Counted from the first letter of the stretch, positions 10,140 through 19,317 are shown. The stretch is 64,000 nt of DNA from Neobacillus dielmonensis (GCF_000612665.1 NZ_HG942048.1:1-64000), one strand, 5' to 3'. Numbers and translations are program-made. Notes: a model not told the origin generated them from the sequence alone.

Positions 10140-10379
10140 ATGAAAAACTATCATATTATTGTTGAATTTTGCATGCAATGAAACTATGCGCCAAAAGCCG
10201 CGAGTTTCGCGGAAGAATTGTTTACACATTTTAGACGGGATATTGAAAAACTAGAACTGATCCCAAGCTCTGGTGGGGCGTTTGAAGTAACCTTAAATGG
10301 TGAAAAAATTTACTCCAAACTCGATACAGGTGTATTTCCTGATACCGAAGACATGATTCAAATTATTTCCCAAAAATAA
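10140..10379 (+). CDS. SelW/SelT/SelH-family (Rdx) selenoprotein with CxxU motif
   Basis: Small thioredoxin-like redox protein, 79 residues. The frame from ATG10140 (GGGGGT five bases upstream) to TAA10377 holds a single UGA at 10179-10181 (codon 14). Read as Sec it completes FCMQU, a CxxU redox motif directly after the first beta strand (YHIIVEF), the hallmark of Rdx proteins. The rest also fits the family: a helix (AASFAEELF), the IPSSGGAFEV strand with its Gly-Gly, NGEKIYSK and a late TGVFPD loop. A textbook SECIS-like hairpin follows the UGA. It is divergent from selD and followed by its own terminator. No frameshift would explain the UGA, because both sides stay in one frame. Substrate unknown. 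Confidence 0.92.
10179..10214 (+). promoter_or_regulatory. Candidate bacterial SECIS element in the SelW-like gene
   Basis: Sixteen bases after the UGA, a perfect 6-bp GC-rich stem CCGCGA / TCGCGG (10198-10203 with 10207-10212) carries the apical loop GTT. A G-U containing apical loop and this spacing are typical of bSECIS hairpins. Confidence 0.75.
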
Positions 10380-10382
10380 AAC

Positions 10383-10418
10383 AATACCCTCATGCCCAAA
10401 TGGTATGAGGGTATTTGT
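10383..10418 (+). terminator. Terminator after SelW-like gene
   Basis: Stem AATACCCTCAT / ATGAGGGTATT at 10383-10415 with an 11-base loop. It lies just after the stop and may also act for the convergent cotM transcript. Confidence 0.7.
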
Positions 10419-10461
10419 ATCCGGTAATTATATTATGTAAACTAGGTGTAAAAAAGAAAAT

Positions 10462-10866
10462 CTATGGCAACGTAATATACCGGTCCTTTCCTTGACCTGC
10501 ATTCGTCTTTGATATAACAATTTCAAGCACCTCATTTTCAAATGAAGCGGTTACGCAATGGTCGATAATGGGGAAGGGGAAGTCAATGGTTCGATTCCGT
10601 TGTGGAAAGGGTGAAGGATTAGTATAAGAATGTTTTTGTGCATTAATTATCAACCGGTTACCAGTGATTTTGACCGTTATTTCTGAGCTCGAAAAATCAT
10701 TCATATAGGCTTCAACAATCCAGTCATTTTCTGTTTCGTAAATATCGATCTTAAATTGATTATGGTCCGCCAGCGAGGTTAACGGATCCAAAAAATATTC
10801 CCTTAGAAATCGTTCCATCCGCTCATCGTCAACAGACAGTTTTGATTGTATTCTTCTCTTTCTCAT
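10462..10866 (-). CDS. cotM: Spore coat protein CotM, small heat-shock-like
   Basis: A 134-residue protein with an alpha-crystallin/Hsp20-like beta-sandwich: WIVEAYM, then the ITVKITGNRLII and FENEVLEIVI strands that define the sHsp fold. It lacks the full C-terminal extension of chaperone sHsps. In B. subtilis CotM is an outer-coat protein made under sigma-K and lies just before sspP-sspO-citB, the order also seen here apart from the selA insertion. AGGGGGATC precedes the ATG. Identification rests on fold and synteny; a generic Hsp20-like protein is the alternative. Confidence 0.8.
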   Translation of the reverse strand: MRKRRIQSKLSVDDERMERFLREYFLDPLTSLADHNQFKIDIYETENDWIVEAYMNDFSSSEITVKITGNRLIINAQKHSYTNPSPFPQRNRTIDFPFPIIDHCVTASFENEVLEIVISKTNAGQGKDRYITLP

Positions 10867-10905
10867 TCCACGATCCCCCTTGCTTGTATCATTCTATTCA
10901 GACAG

Positions 10906-10933
10906 TTAAAAAAGGTGTAAAAAGTGATATAAT
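10906..10933 (+). promoter_or_regulatory. Promoter of selA
   Basis: TTAAAA (10906-10911), 16 bases, extended -10 TGATATAAT (-10 at 10928-10933). It is 36 bases upstream of the GTG start. Confidence 0.6.
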
Positions 10934-10968
10934 AGGCATACCAAGGATATGTGAAGGAGTTTTTAACT

Positions 10969-12381
10969 GTGAAAAAAAGCTTACGCGCAATTCCCCCGAT
11001 CCATGTGTTGCAGCATCATGGACAATTTTTAACTCTTTTAGAGGAGACGGATTTGGATTCCGCCTCTTTAACAAAACATCTAAAAGAGGTAATTGAGAAC
11101 ATTAGAAATTCCATCATTCAAAATGAATGGGATGGCGCTATTCCTGGTACTCCTAAATTTACTGATGAGATTTTTCAACATTTAAAATTACAAATCAAAC
11201 AACAGTTTTCCTTTACTTTAAAACGAGTTATTAATGCTACCGGAACTATTTTACATACAAATCTAGGTCGGGCGCGGTTAAGTGAATCTGCTATCCAGCA
11301 TGTGGTTGAGACAGCAAGAAATTATTCCAATCTTGAATATAATTTAACGGAAGGTGAGCGAGGTTCCCGGCATAGTCACATTGAAAGCCTTCTTAAAGAA
11401 ATTACCGGTGCAGAAAGTGCCATGGTGGTTAATAATAACGCTGCAGCCGTTTATCTTGTTTTAAGGGCATTAGCAGAGAATAAAGAAGTGATTGTTTCCA
11501 GAGGACAGCTTGTTGAAATCGGCGGCTCTTTCCGGATTTCCTCAATTATGGAGGAAAGCGGTGCCAGGCTAGTAGAGGTTGGCACAACGAACAAAACCCA
11601 TTTAAGCGATTACCAAAGGGCTCTGACTCCTGAAACAGGAATTATTATGAAAGTACATACCAGCAATTTTAAGGTGATTGGTTTTACTCATACAGTTGAG
11701 ACTGAGGAGCTCGTTCAGATTACAAGAAGCCAGGAAGGACTGATTTTCTACGAGGACCTTGGCAGTGGTGCACTGTACGATCTTCGTAAACATGGTATTG
11801 GTGAAGAGCCAGTAGTAAAAGATGTTCTTGACATGGGGGCTGATGTTGTTACTTTTAGCGGTGATAAGCTGCTCGGAGGACCTCAGGCAGGCATTATTGC
11901 CGGGAAAAAAGCGATTATTGACCAATTGAAGAGGCATCAACTGGCCCGTGTTGTACGGGTCGACAAGATGACCCTTGCTGCTCTTGAGGGTACATTAATA
12001 GATTATGCCCGAGGCGGGAAAGCCATTCAAAATATTCCAACCATTCGTGACTTACTGGTGCCTGCTACTGAATTAGACGACAGGGCCAGAAGATTTGTTA
12101 CAAAATTATTACAATTGACTGACCGCTATCAAGCTACAATCTTTAAGGATACAAGCCAGGTTGGTGGAGGAACAATGCCGGATGTGGAATTGCCGTCTAC
12201 CGTGATCTCCCTAAAGCATGTTACCTTATCGGCTGAGCAGCTAGGGAGAAAATTGCGTACCGAAACAAGCCCGGCCGTTGTCGGCAGAATTCAAAGAGAT
12301 GAATTTATGATTGACTTAAGAACTGTGGCACCAAACGAGGAAGCTACGTTGTTAGACGCCTTATATACCGTAGGACAATAA
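10969..12381 (+). CDS. selA: L-seryl-tRNA(Sec) selenium transferase
   Basis: PLP enzyme that turns seryl-tRNA(Sec) into selenocysteinyl-tRNA(Sec) with selenophosphate from SelD. It is 470 residues from GTG10969, chosen because GGAG lies nine bases upstream; the longer frame from 10951 would start inside that ribosome site. Features: N-terminal helical tRNA-binding domain (IPPIHVLQHHG), NATGTILHTNLGRA, the NNNAAAVYL PLP loop and the PLP lysine K300 in FSGDKLLGGPQAG. All are intact, so the enzyme should work. It is monocistronic between cotM and sspP, with its own promoter and terminator. No selB follows, unlike many selA-selB operons. Confidence 0.96.
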   Translation: MKKSLRAIPPIHVLQHHGQFLTLLEETDLDSASLTKHLKEVIENIRNSIIQNEWDGAIPGTPKFTDEIFQHLKLQIKQQFSFTLKRVINATGTILHTNLGRARLSESAIQHVVETARNYSNLEYNLTEGERGSRHSHIESLLKEITGAESAMVVNNNAAAVYLVLRALAENKEVIVSRGQLVEIGGSFRISSIMEESGARLVEVGTTNKTHLSDYQRALTPETGIIMKVHTSNFKVIGFTHTVETEELVQITRSQEGLIFYEDLGSGALYDLRKHGIGEEPVVKDVLDMGADVVTFSGDKLLGGPQAGIIAGKKAIIDQLKRHQLARVVRVDKMTLAALEGTLIDYARGGKAIQNIPTIRDLLVPATELDDRARRFVTKLLQLTDRYQATIFKDTSQVGGGTMPDVELPSTVISLKHVTLSAEQLGRKLRTETSPAVVGRIQRDEFMIDLRTVAPNEEATLLDALYTVGQ

Positions 12382-12391
12382 GAATTTTGAT

Positions 12392-12429
12392 CGGCTGACT
12401 CAACTTATGTGGAGTCAGCCGTTTTTTTT
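12392..12429 (+). terminator. selA terminator
   Basis: Perfect 10-bp stem CGGCTGACTC / GAGTCAGCCG (12392-12421) followed by eight T. Confidence 0.95.
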
Positions 12430-12568
12430 ACATATCATGATGTGATTTGCTTTTTTGGCGGGTGTGATTGCGATTTTTTACTTTATGGGAACCGCTAAGC
12501 GGCTCAGGCTGCCCAGATTGCTTAGGCGCGTTTTTTCGCATATCTGCGCCATCATTTTTGTTGGTCAT
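12428..12568 (-). CDS. sspP: Small acid-soluble spore protein P
   Basis: A 46-residue, very basic and hydrophilic protein. It starts [17 protein letters not shown], continues [18 protein letters not shown] and ends in KSHHDM, matching B. subtilis SspP (formerly CotL) nearly throughout. Its ATG at 12568 has GAGGAGGG eight bases upstream. It is a minor SASP of the spore core, made in the forespore. Its position next to sspO and citB is the conserved one. Confidence 0.93.
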   Translation of the reverse strand: MTNKNDGADMRKNAPKQSGQPEPLSGSHKVKNRNHTRQKSKSHHDM

Positions 12569-12679
12569 TTGTATCCCTCCTCATAGTTTTAGGATGGAAT
12601 CATTATGTCATTTTATGCTGAATATTTTCCTGAAGTGTCGAGCAATTTAAAGGGTAATAACACGAAGGGAGAAGCAGCA

Positions 12680-12949
12680 ATGCAAAGAAATCCTTATAAT
12701 AAAAACAAACAAGAAGCATTTCAAGCAGCTCAGCAGGGATTTGAAAATGCTCAAGGACTATACGAAACCATTGTCAGTGACAGTGCAAATTATGGGCATC
12801 AGCTGAAACATTTAAAAGATGAAGTAAATGAGGCTTATCAACAAATTGAAAACGCACTGGAAGTAGCATCTGAAACTCAGAGGCCTCAGCTGGAACAGTT
12901 CCAAAGAGATTTGCAGAACATTGTCCAAGAAGTTAATCTTGAGGAATAA
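12680..12949 (+). CDS. Hypothetical helical protein, 89 aa
   Basis: The start is the Met at 12680 (MQRNPYNKN) behind AAGGGAG; the longer frame from 12605 has no ribosome site. The product is charged, Gln/Glu-rich and helical over nearly its whole length (heptad-like LKHLKDEVNEAYQQIENAL), likely a coiled coil, with no membrane segment. It sits on the opposite strand between the SASP genes sspP and sspO, so a sporulation role is conceivable but not shown. Family not recognised. Confidence 0.75.
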   Translation: MQRNPYNKNKQEAFQAAQQGFENAQGLYETIVSDSANYGHQLKHLKDEVNEAYQQIENALEVASETQRPQLEQFQRDLQNIVQEVNLEE

Positions 12950-12967
12950 ACTGAAAATCAACTTTTG

Positions 12968-12997
12968 AAAAAAGCGGAAACGTGCATCCGCTTTTTT
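12968..12997. terminator. Bidirectional terminator between the 12.7-kb gene and sspO
   Basis: Stem AAAAAAGCGGA / TCCGCTTTTTT with an eight-base loop. The A/T ends give a U-run in either direction. Confidence 0.85.
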
Positions 12998-13025
12998 CGT
13001 TTATTAAAAAGATATAGAAACCAAA

Positions 13026-13175
13026 TCATTGATTTTTCTTTCGTTTTTTATTGTTAAGCTTTTCCATTTCCGTTAGTGGTTCCATTCCCATTTCTTCATT
13101 AAAACCGGCACCTTTGCCTTGTGCTTTCGCCGCATTCATTCCAGGCCGTACATGATTTGCCTTTCCTTTTGCCAT
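13026..13175 (-). CDS. sspO: Small acid-soluble spore protein O
   Basis: A 49-residue basic protein beginning [16 protein letters not shown], then [18 protein letters not shown] and a Lys/Asn-rich end, clearly the SspO (formerly CotK) family. AGGAGGTG lies eight bases upstream of the ATG at 13175. It is a forespore-made minor SASP. The neighbours sspP and citB are as in B. subtilis. Confidence 0.93.
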   Translation of the reverse strand: MAKGKANHVRPGMNAAKAQGKGAGFNEEMGMEPLTEMEKLNNKKRKKNQ

Positions 13176-13364
13176 TCGTTTCACCTCCTAATATTTTTAC
13201 TATTTCCATTCATGCGAAATAAATGACAAATGAAAGTTTTTTTGCCATAATAATAGAGGATAGCCCTCGGACTTACTGTTCTCATTAAATCCAAGATGTT
13301 TATTGTGTTTTCGAAATATTCCGAACAAATTACATAAAATAAATAAGTAAAACTTATCAAACAC

Positions 13365-13409
13365 AATAACTTTCTTGTTATTTACTTATGTAATCGCTTG
13401 TATTAAGAT
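13365..13409 (+). promoter_or_regulatory. Aconitase promoter with possible CcpC dyad
   Basis: TTTACT (13381-13386), 17 bases, TAAGAT (13404-13409) reads as a sigma-A promoter. Just upstream AATAAC-N6-GTTATT (13365-13382) resembles the dyad bound by CcpC at B. subtilis citB, which represses aconitase when citrate is low. The rest of 13176-13494 shows nothing further. Confidence 0.5.
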
Positions 13410-13494
13410 TAGAGTTGTGAGAAAAGTTAAGCCGAATGGGAATATTCAAACTTTTCGTTTTTTAGCGAATGCATACGAATAAGGGGGTAAAAAC

Positions 13495-16200
13495 ATGGTG
13501 AAAAATGATGTATTTAACGCACGTTCTTCCTTTGAAGCAAACGGCAAGCGTTATAACTACTACCGTTTAAATGCGTTAGAAGAGGCCGGCATTGGCCAAG
13601 TATCCAAACTGCCTTACTCTGTAAAGGTATTACTTGAATCCGTGCTCCGCCAATATGATGGCCGTGTTATTACAAAAGAGCATGTTGAAAATTTAGCTAA
13701 ATGGGGTACAGATGAGCTGAAAGAAGTGGATGTTCCATTTAAGCCATCTCGTGTTATTCTTCAAGACTTTACAGGGGTGCCTGCAGTTGTTGACCTTGCT
13801 TCATTAAGAAAAGCAATGGCTGACCTAGGCGGCGACCCAGACAAAATCAATCCGGAAAAAACGGTTGATCTGGTTATTGACCACTCAGTACAAGTTGATG
13901 CTTATGGAACTCCTGATTCACTAGCAGTCAATATGGATCTTGAATTTGAACGGAATGCTGAGCGTTACCAGTTCTTAAGCTGGGCTCAAAAAGCATTTAA
14001 CAACTATCGTGCTGTTCCGCCAGCAACTGGTATCGTTCACCAAGTAAACCTTGAGTACTTGGCTGATGTTGTTCATGTTTCAGAGGTTGATGGAGAACTA
14101 GAAACCTATCCTGATACTTTAGTAGGAACAGACTCTCATACTACGATGATTAACGGTCTTGGCGTTCTTGGCTGGGGCGTTGGCGGTATCGAAGCAGAGG
14201 CAGGTATGCTTGGACAGCCATCTTATTTCCCAGTGCCTGAAGTAGTGGGGGTTAAGTTGACTGGAGAACTTCCAAATGGCGCTACTGCAACTGACCTTGC
14301 TTTAAAAGTAACCCAAGTGCTTCGTAAACATGGTGTGGTTGGTAAATTCGTTGAATACTTCGGCCCGGGTGTATCTTCACTTCCACTTGCAGACCGTGCA
14401 ACGATTGCTAACATGGCTCCTGAATATGGTGCTACTTGCGGATTCTTCGCTATTGATAACGAATCACTAAACTACATGCGCCTAACTGGCCGTGACGAGA
14501 ATCAAGTGAAAGTTGTCGAAGAATATTGCAAAGCAAACGGATTATTCTTTGATCCTTCATTTGAGCCAGTTTATACAGATGTCATTGAAATTGACCTTGC
14601 TGAAATCGAAGCAAACCTTTCTGGACCTAAACGTCCACAAGACTTAATTCCTCTTTCCAAAATGAAAGAAGAATTTGTCAAGGCAGTTTCTGCTCCACAA
14701 GGAAACCAAGGCTTCGGCTTACAAGCAGATGAGCTTGAAAAGTCAGCTGTTGTTAAATTTAATAATGGTGATGAAACAACCATTAAAACAGGTGCTGTTG
14801 CGATTGCTTCTATTACAAGCTGTACCAACACATCTAACCCATATGTTTTAGTTGGCGCAGGACTTGTTGCGAAAAAAGCTGTCGAATTAGGTATGGAAGT
14901 ACCTAAGTTCGTTAAAACATCTTTAGCTCCTGGTTCTAAGGTTGTAACTGGATACCTTCGTGATTCTGGATTGCTTCCATACTTAGAGCAAATCGGCTTC
15001 AACCTTGTTGGTTATGGCTGTACAACATGTATCGGTAACTCCGGTCCATTAAAAGAAGAAATTGAAAAAACAATCGCTGAAAACGATCTTTTAGTTACAT
15101 CTGTGCTTTCAGGTAACCGTAACTTTGAAGGACGTATTCACCCGCTTGTTAAAGCCAACTACCTTGCTTCACCGCCATTAGTAGTTGCTTATGCACTTGC
15201 TGGTACTGTAAACATCGACTTTGCTAACGAAGCTATCGGTAAAGATAAAGATGGAAATGATGTATTCTTCAAGGACATTTGGCCATCTACATCTGAAATA
15301 TATGATGTGGTTAAACGTACGGTTACACCAGAACTGTTCCGCAGAGAATATGAGAACGTATTTGGCGATAACGAGCGCTGGAACCAAATCAAAACAAGCA
15401 ATGAGCCATTATATACATGGGATGAAGATTCTACTTACATTGCGAATCCTCCATTCTTTGAAGGCTTATCACCAGAACCGGGCACTGTTGAACCTTTATC
15501 TGGTCTTCGTGTTGTTGGTAAATTCGGTGATTCAGTCACAACTGACCATATTTCACCTGCAGGAGCGATTGGCAAAAATACTCCAGCTGGTAAGTATTTG
15601 TTAGAAAAAGGCGTGCAGCCTCGTGACTTCAACTCTTACGGTTCTCGCCGTGGTAACCATGAAGTTATGATGCGCGGTACATTTGCAAACATTCGTATCC
15701 GTAACCAAATCGCACCAGGCACTGAGGGCGGCTTTACGACTTACTGGCCAACTGGCGAAGTTACTTCTATCTACGATGCGTGCATGAAGTACAAAGAAGA
15801 TGGTACTGGCCTAATGGTTGTTGCCGGAAAAGATTACGGTATGGGCTCTTCCCGTGACTGGGCTGCTAAAGGTACTAACCTCCTTGGCATTAAAACCGTT
15901 CTTGCTGAAAGCTTTGAACGTATCCACCGTTCTAACCTAGTGTTAATGGGTGTTCTTCCGCTACAATTCAAAGAAGGCGATAACGCTGAAACATTAGGCT
16001 TATCTGGTAAAGAAACATTCGAAGTTCAGGTGGATGAAAACGTAAAACCACGTGATCTTGTGAAAGTGACTGCTACCGACGAGAATGGTAACAAGAAAGA
16101 ATTCGAAGTAGTTGTGCGCTTCGACTCTGAAGTGGAAGTTGACTACTATCGTCACGGCGGAATTCTGCAAATGGTTCTTCGTGAGAAATTACAAGCCTAA
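13495..16200 (+). CDS. acnA: Aconitate hydratase AcnA (CitB)
   Basis: TCA-cycle enzyme converting citrate to isocitrate through a [4Fe-4S] cluster; in bacilli the apo form also binds RNA. It is 901 residues, usual for AcnA/IRP1-type aconitases. Cluster ligands are in TSCTNTSNP and [11 protein letters not shown]. Substrate-binding and swivel-domain motifs include [21 protein letters not shown] and [18 protein letters not shown] precedes ATG13495. The gene is monocistronic with its own terminator and lies beside sspO as in B. subtilis. Confidence 0.97.
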   Translation: MVKNDVFNARSSFEANGKRYNYYRLNALEEAGIGQVSKLPYSVKVLLESVLRQYDGRVITKEHVENLAKWGTDELKEVDVPFKPSRVILQDFTGVPAVVDLASLRKAMADLGGDPDKINPEKTVDLVIDHSVQVDAYGTPDSLAVNMDLEFERNAERYQFLSWAQKAFNNYRAVPPATGIVHQVNLEYLADVVHVSEVDGELETYPDTLVGTDSHTTMINGLGVLGWGVGGIEAEAGMLGQPSYFPVPEVVGVKLTGELPNGATATDLALKVTQVLRKHGVVGKFVEYFGPGVSSLPLADRATIANMAPEYGATCGFFAIDNESLNYMRLTGRDENQVKVVEEYCKANGLFFDPSFEPVYTDVIEIDLAEIEANLSGPKRPQDLIPLSKMKEEFVKAVSAPQGNQGFGLQADELEKSAVVKFNNGDETTIKTGAVAIASITSCTNTSNPYVLVGAGLVAKKAVELGMEVPKFVKTSLAPGSKVVTGYLRDSGLLPYLEQIGFNLVGYGCTTCIGNSGPLKEEIEKTIAENDLLVTSVLSGNRNFEGRIHPLVKANYLASPPLVVAYALAGTVNIDFANEAIGKDKDGNDVFFKDIWPSTSEIYDVVKRTVTPELFRREYENVFGDNERWNQIKTSNEPLYTWDEDSTYIANPPFFEGLSPEPGTVEPLSGLRVVGKFGDSVTTDHISPAGAIGKNTPAGKYLLEKGVQPRDFNSYGSRRGNHEVMMRGTFANIRIRNQIAPGTEGGFTTYWPTGEVTSIYDACMKYKEDGTGLMVVAGKDYGMGSSRDWAAKGTNLLGIKTVLAESFERIHRSNLVLMGVLPLQFKEGDNAETLGLSGKETFEVQVDENVKPRDLVKVTATDENGNKKEFEVVVRFDSEVEVDYYRHGGILQMVLREKLQA

Positions 16201-16211
16201 AAGCTTGATAG

Positions 16212-16242
16212 ACACCATGTCCGATGGGGCATGGTGTTTTTC
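16212..16242 (+). terminator. acnA terminator
   Basis: Stem ACACCATG / CATGGTGT with a ten-base loop (16212-16237) and a short T-run. Confidence 0.85.
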
Positions 16243-16420
16243 CTTACAGGAAACCATTGACAATATGTATTGGTTTTCATTACTATAGAGGTATCTTAAC
16301 GAAAAGGAATGAACAAAGGGCCAATGAAATTTTAATCTTATTTTTCAGAACAGATTCGAATAAACGAAAATGTTACCCTGAAGAATAGGATTAGTATGTC
16401 CTTTTTTATGTCCAAATCGT

Positions 16421-16522
16421 TATAATGCATATTCTATAAACCCCTCATGTGGTTTATTTAATGATGTTTTTATATGGAATTTACGACATAACTCTCTTCA
16501 GGTGACGTGAAGGGGTTTTTTT
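16421..16522 (+). promoter_or_regulatory. Leader with transcription attenuator in front of the ABC-F gene
   Basis: A -10-like TATAAT (16421-16426) starts a leader of about 90 bases. Stem CTCTTCA / TGAAGGG (16494-16500 with 16508-16514) is followed by seven T that touch the ATG at 16523, so it looks like an intrinsic terminator overlapping the ribosome site. The leader's 5' segment AAACCCCTCA (16438-16447) can instead pair with TGA-A-GGGGTTT (16508-16518), giving an alternative fold. This layout is typical of ribosome-mediated attenuation of antibiotic-resistance ABC-F genes. No other gene is visible in 16243-16420. Confidence 0.65.
16461..16505 (+). CDS. Putative leader peptide, 14 aa
   Basis: ATGATG at 16461 opens a frame reading MMFLYGIYDITLFR and stopping at TGA16503, inside the loop of the attenuator hairpin. 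A ribosome stalled on it would cover the left stem arm and prevent terminator formation. A still shorter frame (MWFI, from 16447) ends where this one starts. The ribosome site is weak, so translation is inferred from position. Confidence 0.45.
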   Translation: MMFLYGIYDITLFR

Positions 16523-18250
16523 ATGCTTACAAACACAATCATAAAAGTTAAAGGCTTAGAAAAAAGCTTTGAGTTAAAAAAAGTTCTTGATGGAATTGAT
16601 TTCGACATTAAAGCTGGTGAGAGAATTGGTCTGGTTGGTTACAACGGGACCGGAAAAACAACACTTGCGAATATTTTGTTTGGAAAACTCGCTCCTGATA
16701 AAGGGGTGATTGATAAACCCGATTATTTACGAATCGGTTATTTATCCCAGTCAATTGATTATGAGGTCAATGATTTTAAAAACTCACTTGCGGTTGCTTC
16801 AGATCACGAATTGTACCAAATTGCCAGTCAATTGGGTCTTCGTAAAGTAAATAAATGGGAACAGCAGCGGTTAGCTCATTTAAGTGGTGGAGAAAAATTG
16901 AAACTCGCCTTATCGATGGTTTGGGCCTCTAAGCCAGATTTTCTTATTTTGGACGAACCAACCAATCACATTGATTATCAAGGACTGCAGTGGCTGGTTA
17001 AGGAATTGAAAAAATTTAATGGACCTGTTCTGCTCATCTCCCATGACCGCCATTTTTTAAATCAAACGGTTACTCGTATTTTTGAACTAGACAATGGCCG
17101 AATCAAATTTTTCAACGGAAATTACAGTGCCTATAAAGAAGATAAACAGAAACAAATCGAGGCCCAATCACATCAGTACCAGATCCAACAGCGGCAAATT
17201 GAAAATATTGAAAAGCAAATGCAGCAGTTAAAATCATGGTCGGAAAAAGCCCATCGTGATTCCACCAAGAAAGGTAATGGTCCAACCAAACGTCCGGAAG
17301 GCTTTAAAGAATACCATCGTGTCAAAGCCAAGAAGTTAGATAACCAAGTTAAATCGAAAATGAAACGGTTGGAAAACGAGCTATCTAAAAATAAAATTGA
17401 AAAACCTGAAGATGAAGTAAAGGTGAGGTTTGAATTTGAAAATCACGGAAAAAGAGGAAAACGTATTTTGGAAGCTAAACAGCTTACAAAAGTTTTTCCC
17501 GGCAGGCCGTTATTCCTTTCTTCCAACTTTTATGTAAACCATGGCGAACGAATCGGTTTGGTGGGTGCAAATGGCTGTGGCAAAACGACTCTGATAAAAA
17601 TGATCCATGGTGAGGAAACTTCATCTGATGGAGAATTGTGGCGGAGTGAATCGATCAAAATGGCTTACTTAAGCCAGGACGTTAATGACTTACCTGCTGA
17701 TAAAAATGTTCTAGAAGCGTTGGGTTTCACAGACAGGGAGAGAATCTACAAAGCACGGACGATTTTGGCAAACTTAGGCTTAAAAGAAACGCAAATTTTA
17801 AAACCTATCGGTGTATTAAGCTTGGGGGAAAGAACGCGGGTAAAGCTGGCTGATATATTAATGAAAGACTACGATGTTCTGATACTAGATGAGCCAACGA
17901 ATCACCTTGATTTGCCAAGCAGGGAACAGCTTGAAAATACTTTGGCAGAATTCAGCGGAACCATTCTAACAGTTTCCCACGATTATTATTTTTTAACTAA
18001 GCTATGCAACCGGCTTTTGGTTTTTGAAAATCAAAAGGTTACGCGGCTTGAAATGACAGCAGAGGAATATTTTAATAATAAACAAGCTAACTCTAGGGAT
18101 AACAAAAAAGAAGCACTAATGGTCATTGAAAACAAGATAACGGCGATATTGGGAGAGTTATCCTTAACGGACAGCAAAGACCCAAAATACGCGGAGCTGG
18201 ATCTCGAGTTTGCCAAGCTCCTTAAGGAGAAAAAACAGCTTCTTAGTTAA
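16523..18250 (+). CDS. ABC-F ribosome-protection ATPase, Vga/VmlR-like
   Basis: A soluble protein with two ABC domains and no membrane part. Such proteins bind the ribosomal E site and dislodge antibiotics (for example lincosamides, streptogramin A, pleuromutilins). Domain 1: Walker A GYNGTGKTT near residue 40, signature LSGGE, Walker B FLILDEPTNHID. A charged linker of about 80 residues (the antibiotic-resistance region) follows. Domain 2: Walker A GANGCGKTT, an altered signature LSLGERTRVKLA, and VLILDEPTNHLD. At 575 residues it is near VmlR (547). The attenuator-type leader supports drug induction. Which drugs it counters cannot be told from sequence; a housekeeping ABC-F is less likely. 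Confidence 0.82.
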   Translation: MLTNTIIKVKGLEKSFELKKVLDGIDFDIKAGERIGLVGYNGTGKTTLANILFGKLAPDKGVIDKPDYLRIGYLSQSIDYEVNDFKNSLAVASDHELYQIASQLGLRKVNKWEQQRLAHLSGGEKLKLALSMVWASKPDFLILDEPTNHIDYQGLQWLVKELKKFNGPVLLISHDRHFLNQTVTRIFELDNGRIKFFNGNYSAYKEDKQKQIEAQSHQYQIQQRQIENIEKQMQQLKSWSEKAHRDSTKKGNGPTKRPEGFKEYHRVKAKKLDNQVKSKMKRLENELSKNKIEKPEDEVKVRFEFENHGKRGKRILEAKQLTKVFPGRPLFLSSNFYVNHGERIGLVGANGCGKTTLIKMIHGEETSSDGELWRSESIKMAYLSQDVNDLPADKNVLEALGFTDRERIYKARTILANLGLKETQILKPIGVLSLGERTRVKLADILMKDYDVLILDEPTNHLDLPSREQLENTLAEFSGTILTVSHDYYFLTKLCNRLLVFENQKVTRLEMTAEEYFNNKQANSRDNKKEALMVIENKITAILGELSLTDSKDPKYAELDLEFAKLLKEKKQLLS

Positions 18251-18388
18251 TTAAAGGTAAGCCGGGTACGGGTTCCTTGTTCACTCTTATTAAAGTTCAC
18301 AAATTAGCCAAATAAACAAGCTTTGTTATGACTGGGATAATAGTGTAAAATTCTATGTAGCGAATTATGGATGAAGGAGTGATTCGGG

Positions 18389-18934
18389 ATGATTAAAAAA
18401 GTAATTGCTGCTGTCCTTTTGATAAGTTTACTGACTGTAGCAATTGTTCAAGCAGTGAATAAAGACAGCAAAACACCCGAAACCGCAAGTACAGATACTA
18501 CAGCTACAACAGCTGAAGAAGGTTTGGCGATTAAAAATAAAGCGCCGGATTTTGAATTAAAGACTTTGACTGGTGAAACCGTTAAGCTTTCCAATTTAAA
18601 AGGGAAAAAAGTTATGATTAACTTCTGGGCAACCTGGTGCCCACCATGTAAAGCAGAAATGCCTGATATGGAGAAGTTTCATCAAGAGGTTGGCGATGAT
18701 ATTACCATCCTTGCGATTAACATTGATCCCCAGTACGATGTTCAAGCTTTTGTTGATGAATACAAACTCACTTTCCCGGTACTGCTTGATAGCGATGATA
18801 CTGTAAACACTAAATACAAAATCTTATCTATTCCTACTAGCTATTTCGTTGATAGCAAAGGAGTGATCCAGAATAAATTTTCTGGCGCTATGACATTGGA
18901 TCAGATGAAGGGATTTGCAGAACAATTGCAGTAA
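18389..18934 (+). CDS. yneN: Membrane-anchored thiol-disulfide oxidoreductase, YneN/ResA-like
   Basis: Thioredoxin-fold TlpA/ResA-type protein outside the membrane. An N-terminal signal anchor covers residues 5-23, a Thr/Ala-rich linker reaches about 45, then an AhpC/TSA-like thioredoxin domain (APDFELKTLTGE) with redox motif WCPPC (Cys84, Cys87). A cis-proline segment SIPTSYF lies near 150. GAAGGAG stands before ATG18389. It matches YneN of the B. subtilis citB-yneN-sspN order and may serve in spore or cytochrome thiol chemistry; the substrate is not evident. Confidence 0.88.
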   Translation: MIKKVIAAVLLISLLTVAIVQAVNKDSKTPETASTDTTATTAEEGLAIKNKAPDFELKTLTGETVKLSNLKGKKVMINFWATWCPPCKAEMPDMEKFHQEVGDDITILAINIDPQYDVQAFVDEYKLTFPVLLDSDDTVNTKYKILSIPTSYFVDSKGVIQNKFSGAMTLDQMKGFAEQLQ

Positions 18935-18984
18935 CCTAGACATATCGGCCAAAATAATAGTAATACTGGCCTACTCCGCATAGG

Positions 18985-19012
18985 AAAGACGTTGGATAAC
19001 CAACGTCTTTTT
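18985..19012. terminator. Terminator after yneN
   Basis: Perfect stem AAAGACGTTGG / CCAACGTCTTT with ATAA loop and T-run (18985-19012). Confidence 0.9.
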
Positions 19013-19121
19013 CTATGAGTAAAGAACCAAAAAACGCTTAAATTTTCAAAAAGTTGTAATAATTGAAAGGGTTTGCGGGCATAATTACTGTTACAATCGT
19101 TAGTAAGGAAGGTGAATACCG

Positions 19122-19253
19122 ATGAGAAAGCCAAGAAAACGTTCTTTTGCAGAACTCGTTTCTGAAAATAAATCCCAACTCTTAAAAGACAGTGCGGCAT
19201 TAGAAAAAATCGAGCAGCGCATTGAAGCAAAGCGCCTCAATAAAGCTGAGTAA
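19122..19253 (+). CDS. FbpB-family small basic protein
   Basis: A 43-residue basic helical protein: MRKPRKRSFAELVSENK, then ALEKIEQRIEAKR. This matches the Fur-regulated basic protein (FbpB) family, proposed helpers of the FsrA iron-sparing small RNA in B. subtilis. GGAAGGTG lies eight bases upstream. I did not find a clear Fur box upstream, so iron control is not shown here. It is monocistronic between yneN and sspN. Confidence 0.8.
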   Translation: MRKPRKRSFAELVSENKSQLLKDSAALEKIEQRIEAKRLNKAE

Positions 19254-19317
19254 CATAAAGTTTTCCAATCATGCTTCCCTGGCTATCCGGGTAAAATGTA
19301 AGTAAGGGGGGATCATG

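Noticed and set aside
10008-10229. Minus-strand 73-codon frame over the SelW-like gene
   Set aside because: No family resemblance; it is the antisense of a better-supported gene with ribosome site, CxxU motif and terminator.
10951-12381. selA starting at GTG10951
   Set aside because: That codon is part of the GTGAAGGAG ribosome site used by the GTG at 10969.
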